From: HdN1 sp052035295
GTDB taxonomy: Bacteria; Pseudomonadota; Gammaproteobacteria; Pseudomonadales; Ketobacteraceae
Assembly: GCA_052035295.1 (NCBI GenBank)
Contig: JBPOHS010000124.1
Span: forward strand, 1 to 33,377
Direction of reading: 5' to 3'
DNA: 33,377 bases
Part shown: in pieces, positions 25,915 through 33,377 of the stretch
How the letters are laid out: each line of letters starts with the position of its first letter
How positions within the stretch are numbered: the stretch's first letter is position 1
Program-made: the position numbers and the translations under genes
The notes under the pieces: model-generated
The model's database searches: none
The model's input: only the letters and a program-made list of their open reading frames with translations
What the model was told of the DNA's origin: nothing

Positions 25915-25937
25915 ATTCTTTCATGTTAGGATCGGTG
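25915..25937 (+). promoter_or_regulatory. Shared upstream element, copy 2 (before the racemase)
   Basis: Matches 23925-23947 at 20 of 23 bases. It lies 30 bases before the racemase start, where a promoter or operator would be expected. Confidence 0.4.
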
Positions 25938-25966
25938 ACTTTACAGTCATAAGGGGCGTTTGCACG

Positions 25967-27097
25967 ATGGGACCACTCTCCGGAATTCGTATCATCGAAA
26001 TGGCAGGTATTGGGCCCGGCCCCTTCTGCGCCATGATGCTGGCCGACATGGGGGCCGAGGTGATTCGTGTCGATCGTCCCGGGGCCGTCGACAGCCGGGG
26101 GGATGTATTGTGCCGGAATCGACAGCACCTGGCGCTCAACCTCAAGGACGCACGGGCGCGGGATATCCTGCTGCAATTGATCGAGTCTGCCGATGGGCTG
26201 ATCGAGGGGTTTCGTCCCGGTGTCATGGAGCGTTTGGGCGTCGGCCCTGACGTGTGTCTCGCCCGCAATCCCAAACTGGTGTTCGGACGCATGACCGGGT
26301 GGGGCCAGACCGGTCCGCTCGCCACCGTTGCAGGCCATGACATCAATTACATTTCCCTGACGGGGGCTCTGCATTCTGTCGGTGTGGCCGGTCAAAAGCC
26401 GGTGCCGCCGCTCAATCTGGTCGGCGACTTTGGCGGTGGCGGCATGCTGCTGGCTTACGGCATGGTCTGCGCCTTGCTGCAAACGCAGCGCTCGGGCCAA
26501 GGTCAGGTCATCGATGCAGCCATGACCGACGGTTCAGCGCTGTTGATGGCGATGTTTTCCAGCGATCTGGCGTCGGGACAATACCGTTGCGAACGCGGTT
26601 CCAACATGCTGGATGGCGGCGCCCATTTCTACGATACCTACGAAACCCAGGACGGGCGTTATGTGTCGATCGGATCGATCGAACCCCAGTTCTATGCCTT
26701 GTTGCTGGAAAAGACCGGTGCCGACAAGCAGACCTTCGCTCCGCAAATGGCGCGGGAACAATGGCCCACCCTGAAAGAAAAACTGGCTGCCCTGATCAAG
26801 ACCAGAACCCAGGCCGAATGGTGCGAATTGATGGAAGGCACCGATGTATGCTTTGCGCCGATTCTGTCGCTGGAAGAGGCTCCCTCGCACCCGCACAATC
26901 AGGCGCGTAACACCTATGTCGAGGTGGGTGGCATGATGCAACCTGCACCCGCCCCACGGTTCAGCGCAACCCCGGCCGCGATGCCGACGCCGGCAAAAGC
27001 GCCCGGTGCCGATAGCCGCAGCGTGCTGCGGGCGTTAGGCATGACGGAACCACAGATTGACACATTGATCGGCGAGAACGTCGTGATGCAGGCCTGA
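25967..27097 (+). CDS. Alpha-methylacyl-CoA racemase-type CaiB/BaiF protein
   Basis: 376 residues of the class III CoA-transferase fold. The racemase branch is indicated because the acid/base residues known from Mycobacterium tuberculosis MCR (His126, Asp156, Glu241) have counterparts at His124 (VAGHDINYIS), Asp154 (NLVGDFGGGG) and Glu239 (IGSIEPQFY) with the same spacing. The start GIRIIEMAGIGPGPFCAMML and PGVMERLGVGP are also typical of AMACR. It would interconvert (2R)- and (2S)-2-methylacyl-CoA, needed to beta-oxidise isoprenoid or other methyl-branched fatty acids. AAGGGGCG lies before the ATG. It precedes the AbfD-like gene by 81 bases on the same strand and is probably co-transcribed with it. 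Confidence 0.93.
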   Translation: MGPLSGIRIIEMAGIGPGPFCAMMLADMGAEVIRVDRPGAVDSRGDVLCRNRQHLALNLKDARARDILLQLIESADGLIEGFRPGVMERLGVGPDVCLARNPKLVFGRMTGWGQTGPLATVAGHDINYISLTGALHSVGVAGQKPVPPLNLVGDFGGGGMLLAYGMVCALLQTQRSGQGQVIDAAMTDGSALLMAMFSSDLASGQYRCERGSNMLDGGAHFYDTYETQDGRYVSIGSIEPQFYALLLEKTGADKQTFAPQMAREQWPTLKEKLAALIKTRTQAEWCELMEGTDVCFAPILSLEEAPSHPHNQARNTYVEVGGMMQPAPAPRFSATPAAMPTPAKAPGADSRSVLRALGMTEPQIDTLIGENVVMQA

Positions 27098-27178
27098 CAA
27101 CGGCGACACGCTGATGTACACACGCTCACACAAAAAAACAGCTGTAAAACGATTGCAAAGACTGAAAGAGGGAAACCC

Positions 27179-28699
27179 ATGAACACGATGAACAAGATTG
27201 AACTTCGTGCCACCCCCAGCGCCGACGAACGCTGGGCCTTGTTTGGCAACAAGCCGATTGTGACTGGCGATGACTACGTCAACAGTCTGCGTGATCGCCA
27301 TCTCGTCGTGTATCTGTTCGGCCAGAAAGTGCTGGAACCGGTCGATCACCCGATGATCTGGCCGTCGATCAATGCATTGAAGGCGACCTATGATCTGGCC
27401 ATCGCCGAGCCTGATCTCGCTACGGCACAATCGCCCCTGATCAATCAGCGCATTAACCGTTTTCTGCACGTGCCACAAAGCCCGCAGGATCTGGTCATGA
27501 AAAACCGCATGCAACGCAAGATGGGCCAGCTGACGGGCACTTGCTTCCAGCGTTGCGCCGGCCTCGATGCCATCAGCGTCATGCACTCGATCACCTTTGA
27601 TATCGACCAGAAATACCAGACGCAGTACCACACGCGCTTCATCAACTTCCTGAAAAAACTGCAGGCGCACAACCAGATCATCGCCGCCGGCATGACCGAT
27701 CCGAAAGGGGATCGCAGCAAGGCGCCACATGAGCAGGCGGATGCCGAATTGTTCATGCGCGTGACCGGCCGTAATGAAAAAGGCTTGTTCGTCTCGGGTG
27801 CCAAGGCACACATGACGGGTGGACTGAACAGCCACTGGATGATGGTGCTGCCCACCATGCGGCTTTCCGAAAAGGACAAGGAATACGCCGTCATCGGTGC
27901 CGTGCCGCTGCAGGCCGAAGGTTTGACTTACATATATGGTCGTCAGTCCTGCGATACGCGCGCCATGGAGCCGGGCACTATCGACAAGGGTAACGCCCAG
28001 TATGCGGGTCAGGAAGTGCTGGCGGTATTCGACAATGTCTTCATTCCCTGGGAACACGTGTTCATGGATGGCGAGACCGAATTCGCCTCACCCATGGTGG
28101 AACGTTTTACCAATTATCATCGCGCCAGCTACGTGTGCAAGACTGGCCTGGGCGATGTCATGATTGGTGCCGCCGCCACGATTGCCGAGTACAACGGTAT
28201 CGAGAGCGTGTCGCATATCAAGGACAAACTGGTGGAGATGACGCATCTCAACGAAACCATTTACTCCTCAAGCATCGCCTCGGCGCATGAATCGCAACCG
28301 CTGCCTTCCGGGGCTTGGATCAACGACGGCATGCTCGCCAACGTCTGCAAGCACAACGTGACCCGTTTCCCGTATGAAATTTCGCGTTTGGCGCAAGATC
28401 TGGCCGGCGGTCTGATGGTAACCCTGCCATCCGAAGAGGATTTCAAAACCGAAGAAACCGGTGCATTGCTGGACCGCTTCTTCAAGGGGCGTGAGGATAT
28501 TCCGACCGAAGATCGCGTAAAAATCCTGCGTCTGATCGAAAACATGACCCTCGGACGCAATGCCGTCGGCTACCTCACGGAATCCCTGCATGGCGCAGGT
28601 TCGCCCCAGGCACAGCGTATCCAGATCCTGCGGGGCATGAACGTCGAGAAGAAAAAGTGGCATGCGAAGAAGCTGGCGGGCATCGCCCAGGTGGATTGA
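27179..28699 (+). CDS. AbfD-like (4-hydroxybutyryl-CoA dehydratase/vinylacetyl-CoA isomerase family) flavoprotein
   Basis: 506 residues of the HpaB/4-hydroxyphenylacetate hydroxylase superfamily (acyl-CoA dehydrogenase fold, FAD). It keeps the ligand set of the [4Fe-4S] cluster of clostridial AbfD: Cys122 and Cys126 (TGTCFQRCAG, the C-x3-C pair), His314 and Cys320 (NYHRASYVCKTG), plus Tyr318 and Lys321 beside them. FAD-only HpaB monooxygenases lack these, so a radical dehydratase or double-bond isomerase acting on a CoA ester is more likely. The His-to-Cys spacing here is six, whereas I recall seven in Clostridium (His292/Cys299), so the site may differ. AGAGGGAAA precedes the ATG. The upstream racemase fits a CoA-ester pathway. 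Substrate unknown. Confidence 0.85.
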   Translation: MNTMNKIELRATPSADERWALFGNKPIVTGDDYVNSLRDRHLVVYLFGQKVLEPVDHPMIWPSINALKATYDLAIAEPDLATAQSPLINQRINRFLHVPQSPQDLVMKNRMQRKMGQLTGTCFQRCAGLDAISVMHSITFDIDQKYQTQYHTRFINFLKKLQAHNQIIAAGMTDPKGDRSKAPHEQADAELFMRVTGRNEKGLFVSGAKAHMTGGLNSHWMMVLPTMRLSEKDKEYAVIGAVPLQAEGLTYIYGRQSCDTRAMEPGTIDKGNAQYAGQEVLAVFDNVFIPWEHVFMDGETEFASPMVERFTNYHRASYVCKTGLGDVMIGAAATIAEYNGIESVSHIKDKLVEMTHLNETIYSSSIASAHESQPLPSGAWINDGMLANVCKHNVTRFPYEISRLAQDLAGGLMVTLPSEEDFKTEETGALLDRFFKGREDIPTEDRVKILRLIENMTLGRNAVGYLTESLHGAGSPQAQRIQILRGMNVEKKKWHAKKLAGIAQVD

Positions 28700-28737
28700 G
28701 CCAGTTCCCGGGCGGGTAACGAGCGCACTGGTGCATG

Positions 28738-28769
28738 AAAGCCCCTGACCGAAAGGCAGGGGCTTTTTT
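28738..28769 (+). terminator. Intrinsic terminator after the AbfD-like gene
   Basis: GCCCCTG (28741-28747) pairs with CAGGGGC (28757-28763), with an inner CC-GAAA-GG cap, and is followed by a run of six T. It separates the racemase/AbfD unit from the secreted phosphatase-like gene. Confidence 0.95.
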
Positions 28770-28889
28770 CTTGGCTGACAAAAAACTGCCATATCCTGCC
28801 TGTAGCTTGAGTGATCAGGAAGCACCGCGCAAGTCATTGTCCTGCACGGTGTTTACGTGATTGCTCAAACCGCAAAAGGGAAAAATACA

Positions 28890-30242
28890 ATGCTCAAGAA
28901 ATTGCCATACGCCATTGGACTCGTTCTGTTGTCCAGCCACGCACTCGCAGATTCCTCTACTTTTGACTCCTTCGTGCCACTGCTGGGCGATACGGTGGCC
29001 GGGTCGCTCCCCGAATCGGCCCCGTTTGTCATGGGTACTTCCCACGTTAGCCAGATCAATATTGTGACGCGTGATACGGCGCAACTCGGCCGTTTTGATT
29101 CCGGCAATTACGACATGCACACCGTCAACGAAAATGGAGCCGAAGCCGGTCGTTATCTCTTTACCGTGTTCGAAACCAATCAGGCAGGCATTCAGCGTAC
29201 CGATCTGCGCACCATGCAAACCACCACTATCTGGAATAGCCCGGCGGCCGCGCCAGCGCTGAACAGTCATGTCGCGTTTGATGCCTCGCGTTGGACACCA
29301 TGGGGCACGTTCCTGACGGGTGAAGAGTCGTGGAGCGATCCGGGCGCGAATCCTGCCAGCATTTACGGTCGTCTTTTCGAGGTGGTCAATCCCCTGGCTG
29401 CGCCGGAAGAGATCGTTATCAAGCATCGCGATATCTTGCCACGCGTGTCGCACGAAGGCTTGGCATTCGACAAGCGCAACAACCTGTATTTCATTGACGA
29501 GCGCAACGACAGCCATATTTTCCGCTTTACGTCGATGAATCCGAAAGCCAAAACCGGCGACGAATTCTTTGCCAAGGGCCAGACCTCCGTTCTGCGTGTC
29601 GGTGACGGCACCATTGAAGAGGCAACGGGCAAGGCACAATGGATTCCGCTGACCGACAAATTTGGTGCGCCGTTGCCCGGTGCTGTCATCGTGACGGATG
29701 CCAATGGCCTGACCGCCATCGATGGTCGCGCGACGCCGAATGTGCCTGCTTTTCTGGGTACCAATTTCGACCGTCCTGAAGACCTTGAAATCAAGACGCT
29801 GGGTAATGGCAAGCAGTTCCTGTATGTGGCCACCACCACCAACAGCAAGGTGTTTTCCATTGATTTGAGCAAGCCCGAAGTCAAATTGTTTGTCAGCCGC
29901 GACAGCATTGACATGGCGACTGGTGCCGCAGTGGGTAATCAGCTGACCAGCCCCGACAACCTTGCCATCGATGCAGAAGGCAACATCTATGTCGTGGAAG
30001 ACCAGGATGGCGGCAGACAGGATACGTGGTTTGCGCAAGACAAGAATAACGACGGCGTTGCTGAATCCATTGGCAAATGGGCCAGTTTGACGACCGTCGG
30101 CGCTGAGGGAACCGGCTTGTACTTTGATCCGTTCAACCCCAATATCGCGTACATGAACGTTCAGCATCCGGACAGCGGTGTCGACAGAACGATGATGTTC
30201 CTGACCACCCAAGGTGCTGATAAACATCGCCCACGCAAATAA
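28890..30242 (+). CDS. Secreted PhoX/DUF839 family protein
   Basis: A 450-residue precursor. A Sec-type signal peptide (MLKKLPYAIGLVLLSSHALA, cleavage before Asp21) lacks the twin arginine of classical PhoX. The mature part shows beta-propeller features of DUF839: GTFLTGEESWSDPG, VSHEGLAFDKRNNLYFIDE, NFDRPEDLEIKTLGNGK, LTSPDNLAIDAEGNIYVVED and GTGLYFDPFNPNIAYMNVQH. PhoX enzymes are periplasmic, Ca/Fe-dependent alkaline phosphatases of about 600 residues or more; this shorter form may be a phosphatase, phosphodiesterase or another propeller hydrolase. The ATG at 28890 was chosen for AGGG just upstream and because it gives a clean signal peptide. Flanking terminators make it a single-gene unit. 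No Pho box was identified. Confidence 0.85.
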   Translation: MLKKLPYAIGLVLLSSHALADSSTFDSFVPLLGDTVAGSLPESAPFVMGTSHVSQINIVTRDTAQLGRFDSGNYDMHTVNENGAEAGRYLFTVFETNQAGIQRTDLRTMQTTTIWNSPAAAPALNSHVAFDASRWTPWGTFLTGEESWSDPGANPASIYGRLFEVVNPLAAPEEIVIKHRDILPRVSHEGLAFDKRNNLYFIDERNDSHIFRFTSMNPKAKTGDEFFAKGQTSVLRVGDGTIEEATGKAQWIPLTDKFGAPLPGAVIVTDANGLTAIDGRATPNVPAFLGTNFDRPEDLEIKTLGNGKQFLYVATTTNSKVFSIDLSKPEVKLFVSRDSIDMATGAAVGNQLTSPDNLAIDAEGNIYVVEDQDGGRQDTWFAQDKNNDGVAESIGKWASLTTVGAEGTGLYFDPFNPNIAYMNVQHPDSGVDRTMMFLTTQGADKHRPRK

Positions 30243-30293
30243 ACAGAGAAAGGGCGGTAAGGAAGCGGTACTGGACAGGATGTCCGAAAATTG

Positions 30294-30317
30294 AAGGGCG
30301 GAATTTCCGCCCTTTTT
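30294..30317 (+). terminator. Intrinsic terminator after the PhoX-like gene
   Basis: GGGCGG (30296-30301) pairs with CCGCCC (30307-30312) across an AT-rich loop, flanked by A before and five T after. Read on the other strand it also ends in T-rich sequence, so it can serve the convergent NdpA-like gene too. Confidence 0.88.
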
Positions 30318-30339
30318 CGTGGGTGCGCGAAAGGGGATG

Positions 30340-31410
30340 CTATTTTTTCAGGAATTGTTTCAACTGCGATTTCAACGCTTTCGGAATGGACTTGATCACC
30401 AGCGTGTCGGAATTCTCATCGTAAGAAATCTGGCCACCCAGCATGGATGTGGAAAATCCGATGGTCAGATCCTGATCCCGCCCATAAAACCGCGTATAAC
30501 GCTTGAGCTTGTTGCGATCCGTGTACAGTTCGTAATAAGGGTCATCGCCTTTCTCTTTCACGAAATCCAGCAGGGCCTTGGGGGCTTCCTCATTCACGTG
30601 TTCTGACAGCATTTCCAGATCCACCGGTTTGCCCTGGCGACTCTGCTCCATGCAGTAATCAATCACACGCTCCCGTGTTTCCTGTGCTTTTTCCGGCGGC
30701 AATGTCGTCGCGAAACTTTCAATTGTATCGAGAAATTCCTCGGTTTTGGTGGCGCGATCGATGCCTTCGGCCCAGCCGATCAGCGTCCCGAACGCAACGG
30801 CCTGCGGTTGCTGGTTCTTCGGACACAAAAGACTGAGATAGGTTCGGGATTCCGCTTGCAGCCATTCCTGCAGGTGGATCCGTGCGCCGTACAACAGACG
30901 GTTCAGGAACAGGGCAGGGCTGCTGGTCACGGTCAGCGACGGGGTAATGTGGTGGCTGTCTTCGTGCTTGAGCAGGAACAGATAAACCACGTCGCTGTCG
31001 CCGCTGGTATCAATCACAATCCACAAATAATCGTGGATGCTGTGTTCGATGGGTGGAAGCAGGCTTTCGTAGCGTTCCGCCAGTTGATCGCACAGCTTCT
31101 CCGGATCCTGATGACCCTCGGCGTAATCACGTAGCAGGCTCGTCGTTATGTTGTCGATGTCGGGATTGAAAATGCCGAACTGACGACGCACATGCGTCAG
31201 AAACACTGAACGCAGCTTGTCATACACGAGTTCGTGGGATTCGTCGTTATTGCTGCCGGCAACAGAGGCCTGGCGCAACAGGGTCTCATCGGGGTTGGTG
31301 AACTGATAGATACGGCTGTATTTCACGGGAACAGATGCTCGGGCGAGGGTTGCGATAGGCCGGCGATTGTAAGCGATCAGCGAGTTCGGCGCACCGCTTG
31401 CGATCAGCAT
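30340..31410 (-). CDS. NdpA/YejK-family nucleoid-associated protein, divergent
   Basis: About 356 residues from the ATG at 31410. The C-terminal third fits the 37-kDa nucleoid-associated protein family: RVIDYCMEQSRQGKPVDLEML, LLDFVKEKGDD, and DLTIGFSTSMLGGQISYDE followed by TLVIKSIPKALKSQL. E. coli YejK (335 residues) has the same order of blocks, for example VYSYCNEQLQAG and DTLTIKGTP. Such proteins bind the nucleoid, with unclear function. The N-terminal half is poorly conserved. No start has a good ribosome site: ATG 31410, an upstream GTG at 31413 and longer options to 31533 are all possible. It diverges from the acyl-CoA dehydrogenase gene. Confidence 0.82.
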   Translation of the reverse strand: MLIASGAPNSLIAYNRRPIATLARASVPVKYSRIYQFTNPDETLLRQASVAGSNNDESHELVYDKLRSVFLTHVRRQFGIFNPDIDNITTSLLRDYAEGHQDPEKLCDQLAERYESLLPPIEHSIHDYLWIVIDTSGDSDVVYLFLLKHEDSHHITPSLTVTSSPALFLNRLLYGARIHLQEWLQAESRTYLSLLCPKNQQPQAVAFGTLIGWAEGIDRATKTEEFLDTIESFATTLPPEKAQETRERVIDYCMEQSRQGKPVDLEMLSEHVNEEAPKALLDFVKEKGDDPYYELYTDRNKLKRYTRFYGRDQDLTIGFSTSMLGGQISYDENSDTLVIKSIPKALKSQLKQFLKK

Positions 31411-31490
31411 CACGGTCGCGGGCAACACCGCCCCTTTGAAATGTCTAGCCCTTGTCCAACACGGGAACTTGCCAGTCACGACTGCTTTTG

Positions 31491-31519
31491 TTGATTCGGT
31501 CACGACGAGTGTTGATAAT
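31491..31519 (+). promoter_or_regulatory. Sigma-70 promoter of the acyl-CoA dehydrogenase
   Basis: TTGATT (31491-31496) and GATAAT (31514-31519) are exactly 17 bases apart. Transcription would start near 31526, leaving a leader of about 94 bases. A 9-bp direct repeat in that leader (TAGTCAGTC at 31563-31571 and 31578-31586) could be a regulator site. Confidence 0.6.
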
Positions 31520-31619
31520 CCCCGCACGTACACTATTGTGACAGAACAGCCGTAACGACCAATAGTCAGTCCACTCGTAGTCAGTCTTTCGACCCATCCA
31601 GTTATCGGAGCAGTGATAC

Positions 31620-33377
31620 ATGCCGACGTATAAAGCCCCCCTGCGGGACATCCAGTTTGTACTTCATGAAGTCTTTGGTGCAGAGCAGCATTATCAGCAG
31701 TTGGGGTATAGCGACGTCAATCGCGAGTTGATCGATACCATTCTCGGCGAAAGCGCCAAGTTTACCGAGAACGAACTGGACCCGATCCGTCATGTCGGCG
31801 ATGAAGTCGGTTCCAAGCTGGTCGATGGCAACGTCGTGACACCGCCGGGTTTCAAGGCCGCGTTCGACACTTACCGTGACAACGGTTGGGCCGCGATGTC
31901 CTGCAATCCGGAATGGGGTGGCCAGGGCCTGCCGCACAGCCTGAATATCGTGTTCCATGAAATGGCCTTCACGGCCAACGTTGCCTGGTGTGCCGCCGGC
32001 ACCCTGACGCACGGAGCCATCCGCGCCATCGAAGCGCACGCCAGTGATGAGCTCAAGCAGCTCTATTTGCCGAAAATGGTATCCGCCGAATGGACGGGCT
32101 CCATGTGCCTCACGGAACCGCATGCCGGTTCCGACGTCGGACTGGTCAAGACCAAGGCCGAGCCGAACGCGGATGGCACCTATGCCATCACGGGCACCAA
32201 AATCTTCATCACCCAGGGTGAGAACGACTACTCCGACAACATCATTCACCTGGTGTTGGCCCGTTTGCCTGGTGCCCCGAAAGGCCCCAAAGGCATCAGC
32301 CTGTTCCTGGTGCCCAAGTTCCTGCTGACCGCAGACAATGCGCCGGGCGAACGCAATGCCGTGCAGTGCGCCTCCATCGAAAAGAAAATGGGCCTCAAGG
32401 CCTCGCCAACCTGCGTGCTCAATTTCGATGGCGCGAAAGGCTGGCTGGTGGGTGAGCCCAACGGTGGTCTCGCGTCCATGTTCACCATGATGAACGCCGC
32501 ACGTCTCGACGTCGGCATCGAAGGTCTGGCTGCCACCGAGCTGTCGTTCCAGGGGGCTCTCGCTTACGCGAAAGACCGTTTGCAAATGCGCGCGCCGACG
32601 GGTCCCGCGTGTCCTGAAAAGGATGCCGACCCCATCATCGTTCACCCGGACGTGCGCCGCATGTTGATGACACAAAAAGCCTTCGCGGAAGGTTGCCGTG
32701 CACTGGCGTATTCCATCGCGCTGGCGCTGGATGCCAACGACCACGGTGAGGGGCAAACCCAGAAAGACGCGGCTGACCTGATCGCGTTGCTCACCCCGAT
32801 CAACAAGGCCTTCCTGACCGATCGCGGCCTGGAATGCGCCAACCTGGGTGTACAGGTGTTTGGTGGGCACGGCTTTATCAGCGAACACGGCATGGAGCAG
32901 ATCGTGCGCGACGTGCGCATTTCGTTGCTGTATGAAGGCACCAACGGTATTCAGGCCAATGACCTGATTGGTCGCAAATTGGCAGGCAGCAAAGGCCAGC
33001 TGGTGCGTAAATATATCGAGGAGGCGCAAGCCTTCTGTGCGCAGGCCAAAGCGGATGCCACCGTGGCGCCGTTCATCACGGTGCTCGAAGAACACCTGAA
33101 AGAATGGTGGCAGCTGTCGGAACTCATGCTCGCGAAAGGCAAGGAAGATCCTAATTTCACTGCTGCTGCGGCGGTGGATTACCAGGAATATGCTGGCTAT
33201 GTCGTGCTGGCCTGTCTCTGGGCCCGCATGGCGGCCGTTGCGTCAGCGAAGCTGGCTGCAGGCACAAGCGAGGAAGCGTTCTACAAGGCCAAGCTGAACA
33301 CGGCGCGCTTCTACTTCAGTCGCTTGCTGCCGCGTACGCGTGGTCTGGTGGCGACCATGCAGACGGGGGCGGAGACG
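31620..33377 (+). CDS. Acyl-CoA dehydrogenase with C-terminal extension (DmdC-like), 3' end cut
   Basis: 586 codons are present; the frame runs off the window, probably within a few residues of the natural end (family about 590-600). An FAD-dependent enzyme oxidising acyl-CoA to trans-2-enoyl-CoA. Visible: N-domain PEWGGQGLPHSL, the FAD/substrate block EWTGSMCLTEPHAGSDVGLVKT, TGTKIFITQGEND, and the active-site region VRISLLYEGTNGIQANDL with the catalytic-base Glu439. The C-terminal 110 residues form the extra helical domain of long ACADs often named 3-methylmercaptopropionyl-CoA dehydrogenase (DmdC), though many act on ordinary fatty acyl-CoA. GGAG lies about ten bases before the ATG at 31620. 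A consensus-like promoter is upstream. Confidence 0.94.
   Translation, partial: MPTYKAPLRDIQFVLHEVFGAEQHYQQLGYSDVNRELIDTILGESAKFTENELDPIRHVGDEVGSKLVDGNVVTPPGFKAAFDTYRDNGWAAMSCNPEWGGQGLPHSLNIVFHEMAFTANVAWCAAGTLTHGAIRAIEAHASDELKQLYLPKMVSAEWTGSMCLTEPHAGSDVGLVKTKAEPNADGTYAITGTKIFITQGENDYSDNIIHLVLARLPGAPKGPKGISLFLVPKFLLTADNAPGERNAVQCASIEKKMGLKASPTCVLNFDGAKGWLVGEPNGGLASMFTMMNAARLDVGIEGLAATELSFQGALAYAKDRLQMRAPTGPACPEKDADPIIVHPDVRRMLMTQKAFAEGCRALAYSIALALDANDHGEGQTQKDAADLIALLTPINKAFLTDRGLECANLGVQVFGGHGFISEHGMEQIVRDVRISLLYEGTNGIQANDLIGRKLAGSKGQLVRKYIEEAQAFCAQAKADATVAPFITVLEEHLKEWWQLSELMLAKGKEDPNFTAAAAVDYQEYAGYVVLACLWARMAAVASAKLAAGTSEEAFYKAKLNTARFYFSRLLPRTRGLVATMQTGAET

Noticed and set aside
28815..30227. 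A 470-codon minus-strand open frame opposite the PhoX-like gene
   Set aside because: Antisense shadow; the plus-strand protein has a signal peptide, family motifs, a ribosome site and a terminator.
31602..33095. A 497-codon minus-strand open frame opposite the acyl-CoA dehydrogenase
   Set aside because: It is antisense to a gene with clear family motifs, is rich in His/Gln/Arg, and shows no domain; long antisense frames are common in GC-rich coding DNA.

Overview
The window looks like chromosomal DNA of a lipid-metabolising gammaproteobacterium. The support is gene content: an enterobacterial-type yadG-yadH pair, a long (unimodular) queF, kup, a membrane-anchored class III adenylate cyclase of the Pseudomonas CyaB type, yaeQ, a GlxA-type regulator and an NdpA-family protein. 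With these sit many fatty-acid and acyl-CoA genes: a wax ester synthase/DGAT, an AlkK-like acyl-CoA ligase, an alpha-methylacyl-CoA racemase, an AbfD-like dehydratase and a DmdC-like acyl-CoA dehydrogenase. I would not name a genus. No phage, transposase, integrase or CRISPR array was seen.

Layout. 1-5.9 kb: the 5' part of an HAE3/MMPL-type RND transporter (minus) diverges from a compact yadG-yadH-queF operon, followed by a second, complete HAE3/MMPL transporter. 6.0-10.4 kb: kup converges on a cyaB-like cyclase across a gap holding a 16-bp tandem repeat and a strong hairpin; a YdjA-like nitroreductase diverges from cyaB, with an operator-like dyad and a minus-strand intrinsic terminator between them. 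10.4-16.7 kb: tRNA-Ser(GGA) begins a region that looks more AT-rich and accessory. It holds a frameshifted membrane acyltransferase, a small outer-membrane barrel, a Crp/Fnr regulator, and a set of small envelope/stress genes: an Lmo0937-type peptide, a DUF4398 lipoprotein overlapping an OmpA-domain lipoprotein, and a CsbD-domain protein with a long Q/P-rich repeat extension.

16.8-23.8 kb is all on the minus strand: an orphan CheX-like protein with a degenerate receiver-like N-terminus, a GlxA-family regulator, yaeQ with a GST gene, WS/DGAT and the AlkK-like ligase. 24-33.4 kb: a soluble hybrid histidine kinase (HisKA-HATPase-REC-HPt), the racemase, the AbfD-like [4Fe-4S] flavoprotein, a secreted PhoX/DUF839 protein, an NdpA-like protein (minus), and the divergent acyl-CoA dehydrogenase that runs off the right end.

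Functionally, the right third reads as acyl-CoA chemistry: activation (ligase), storage as wax ester or triacylglycerol (WS/DGAT), epimerisation of 2-methyl-branched acyl-CoA (racemase), oxidation (dehydrogenase), and an unusual radical dehydratase/isomerase-type enzyme of unknown substrate. The centre reads as an envelope stress module. The most unusual items are the PGQQ-repeat/CsbD fusion, the racemase-AbfD pair in a probably aerobic setting, and the acyltransferase gene interrupted at a homopolymer.
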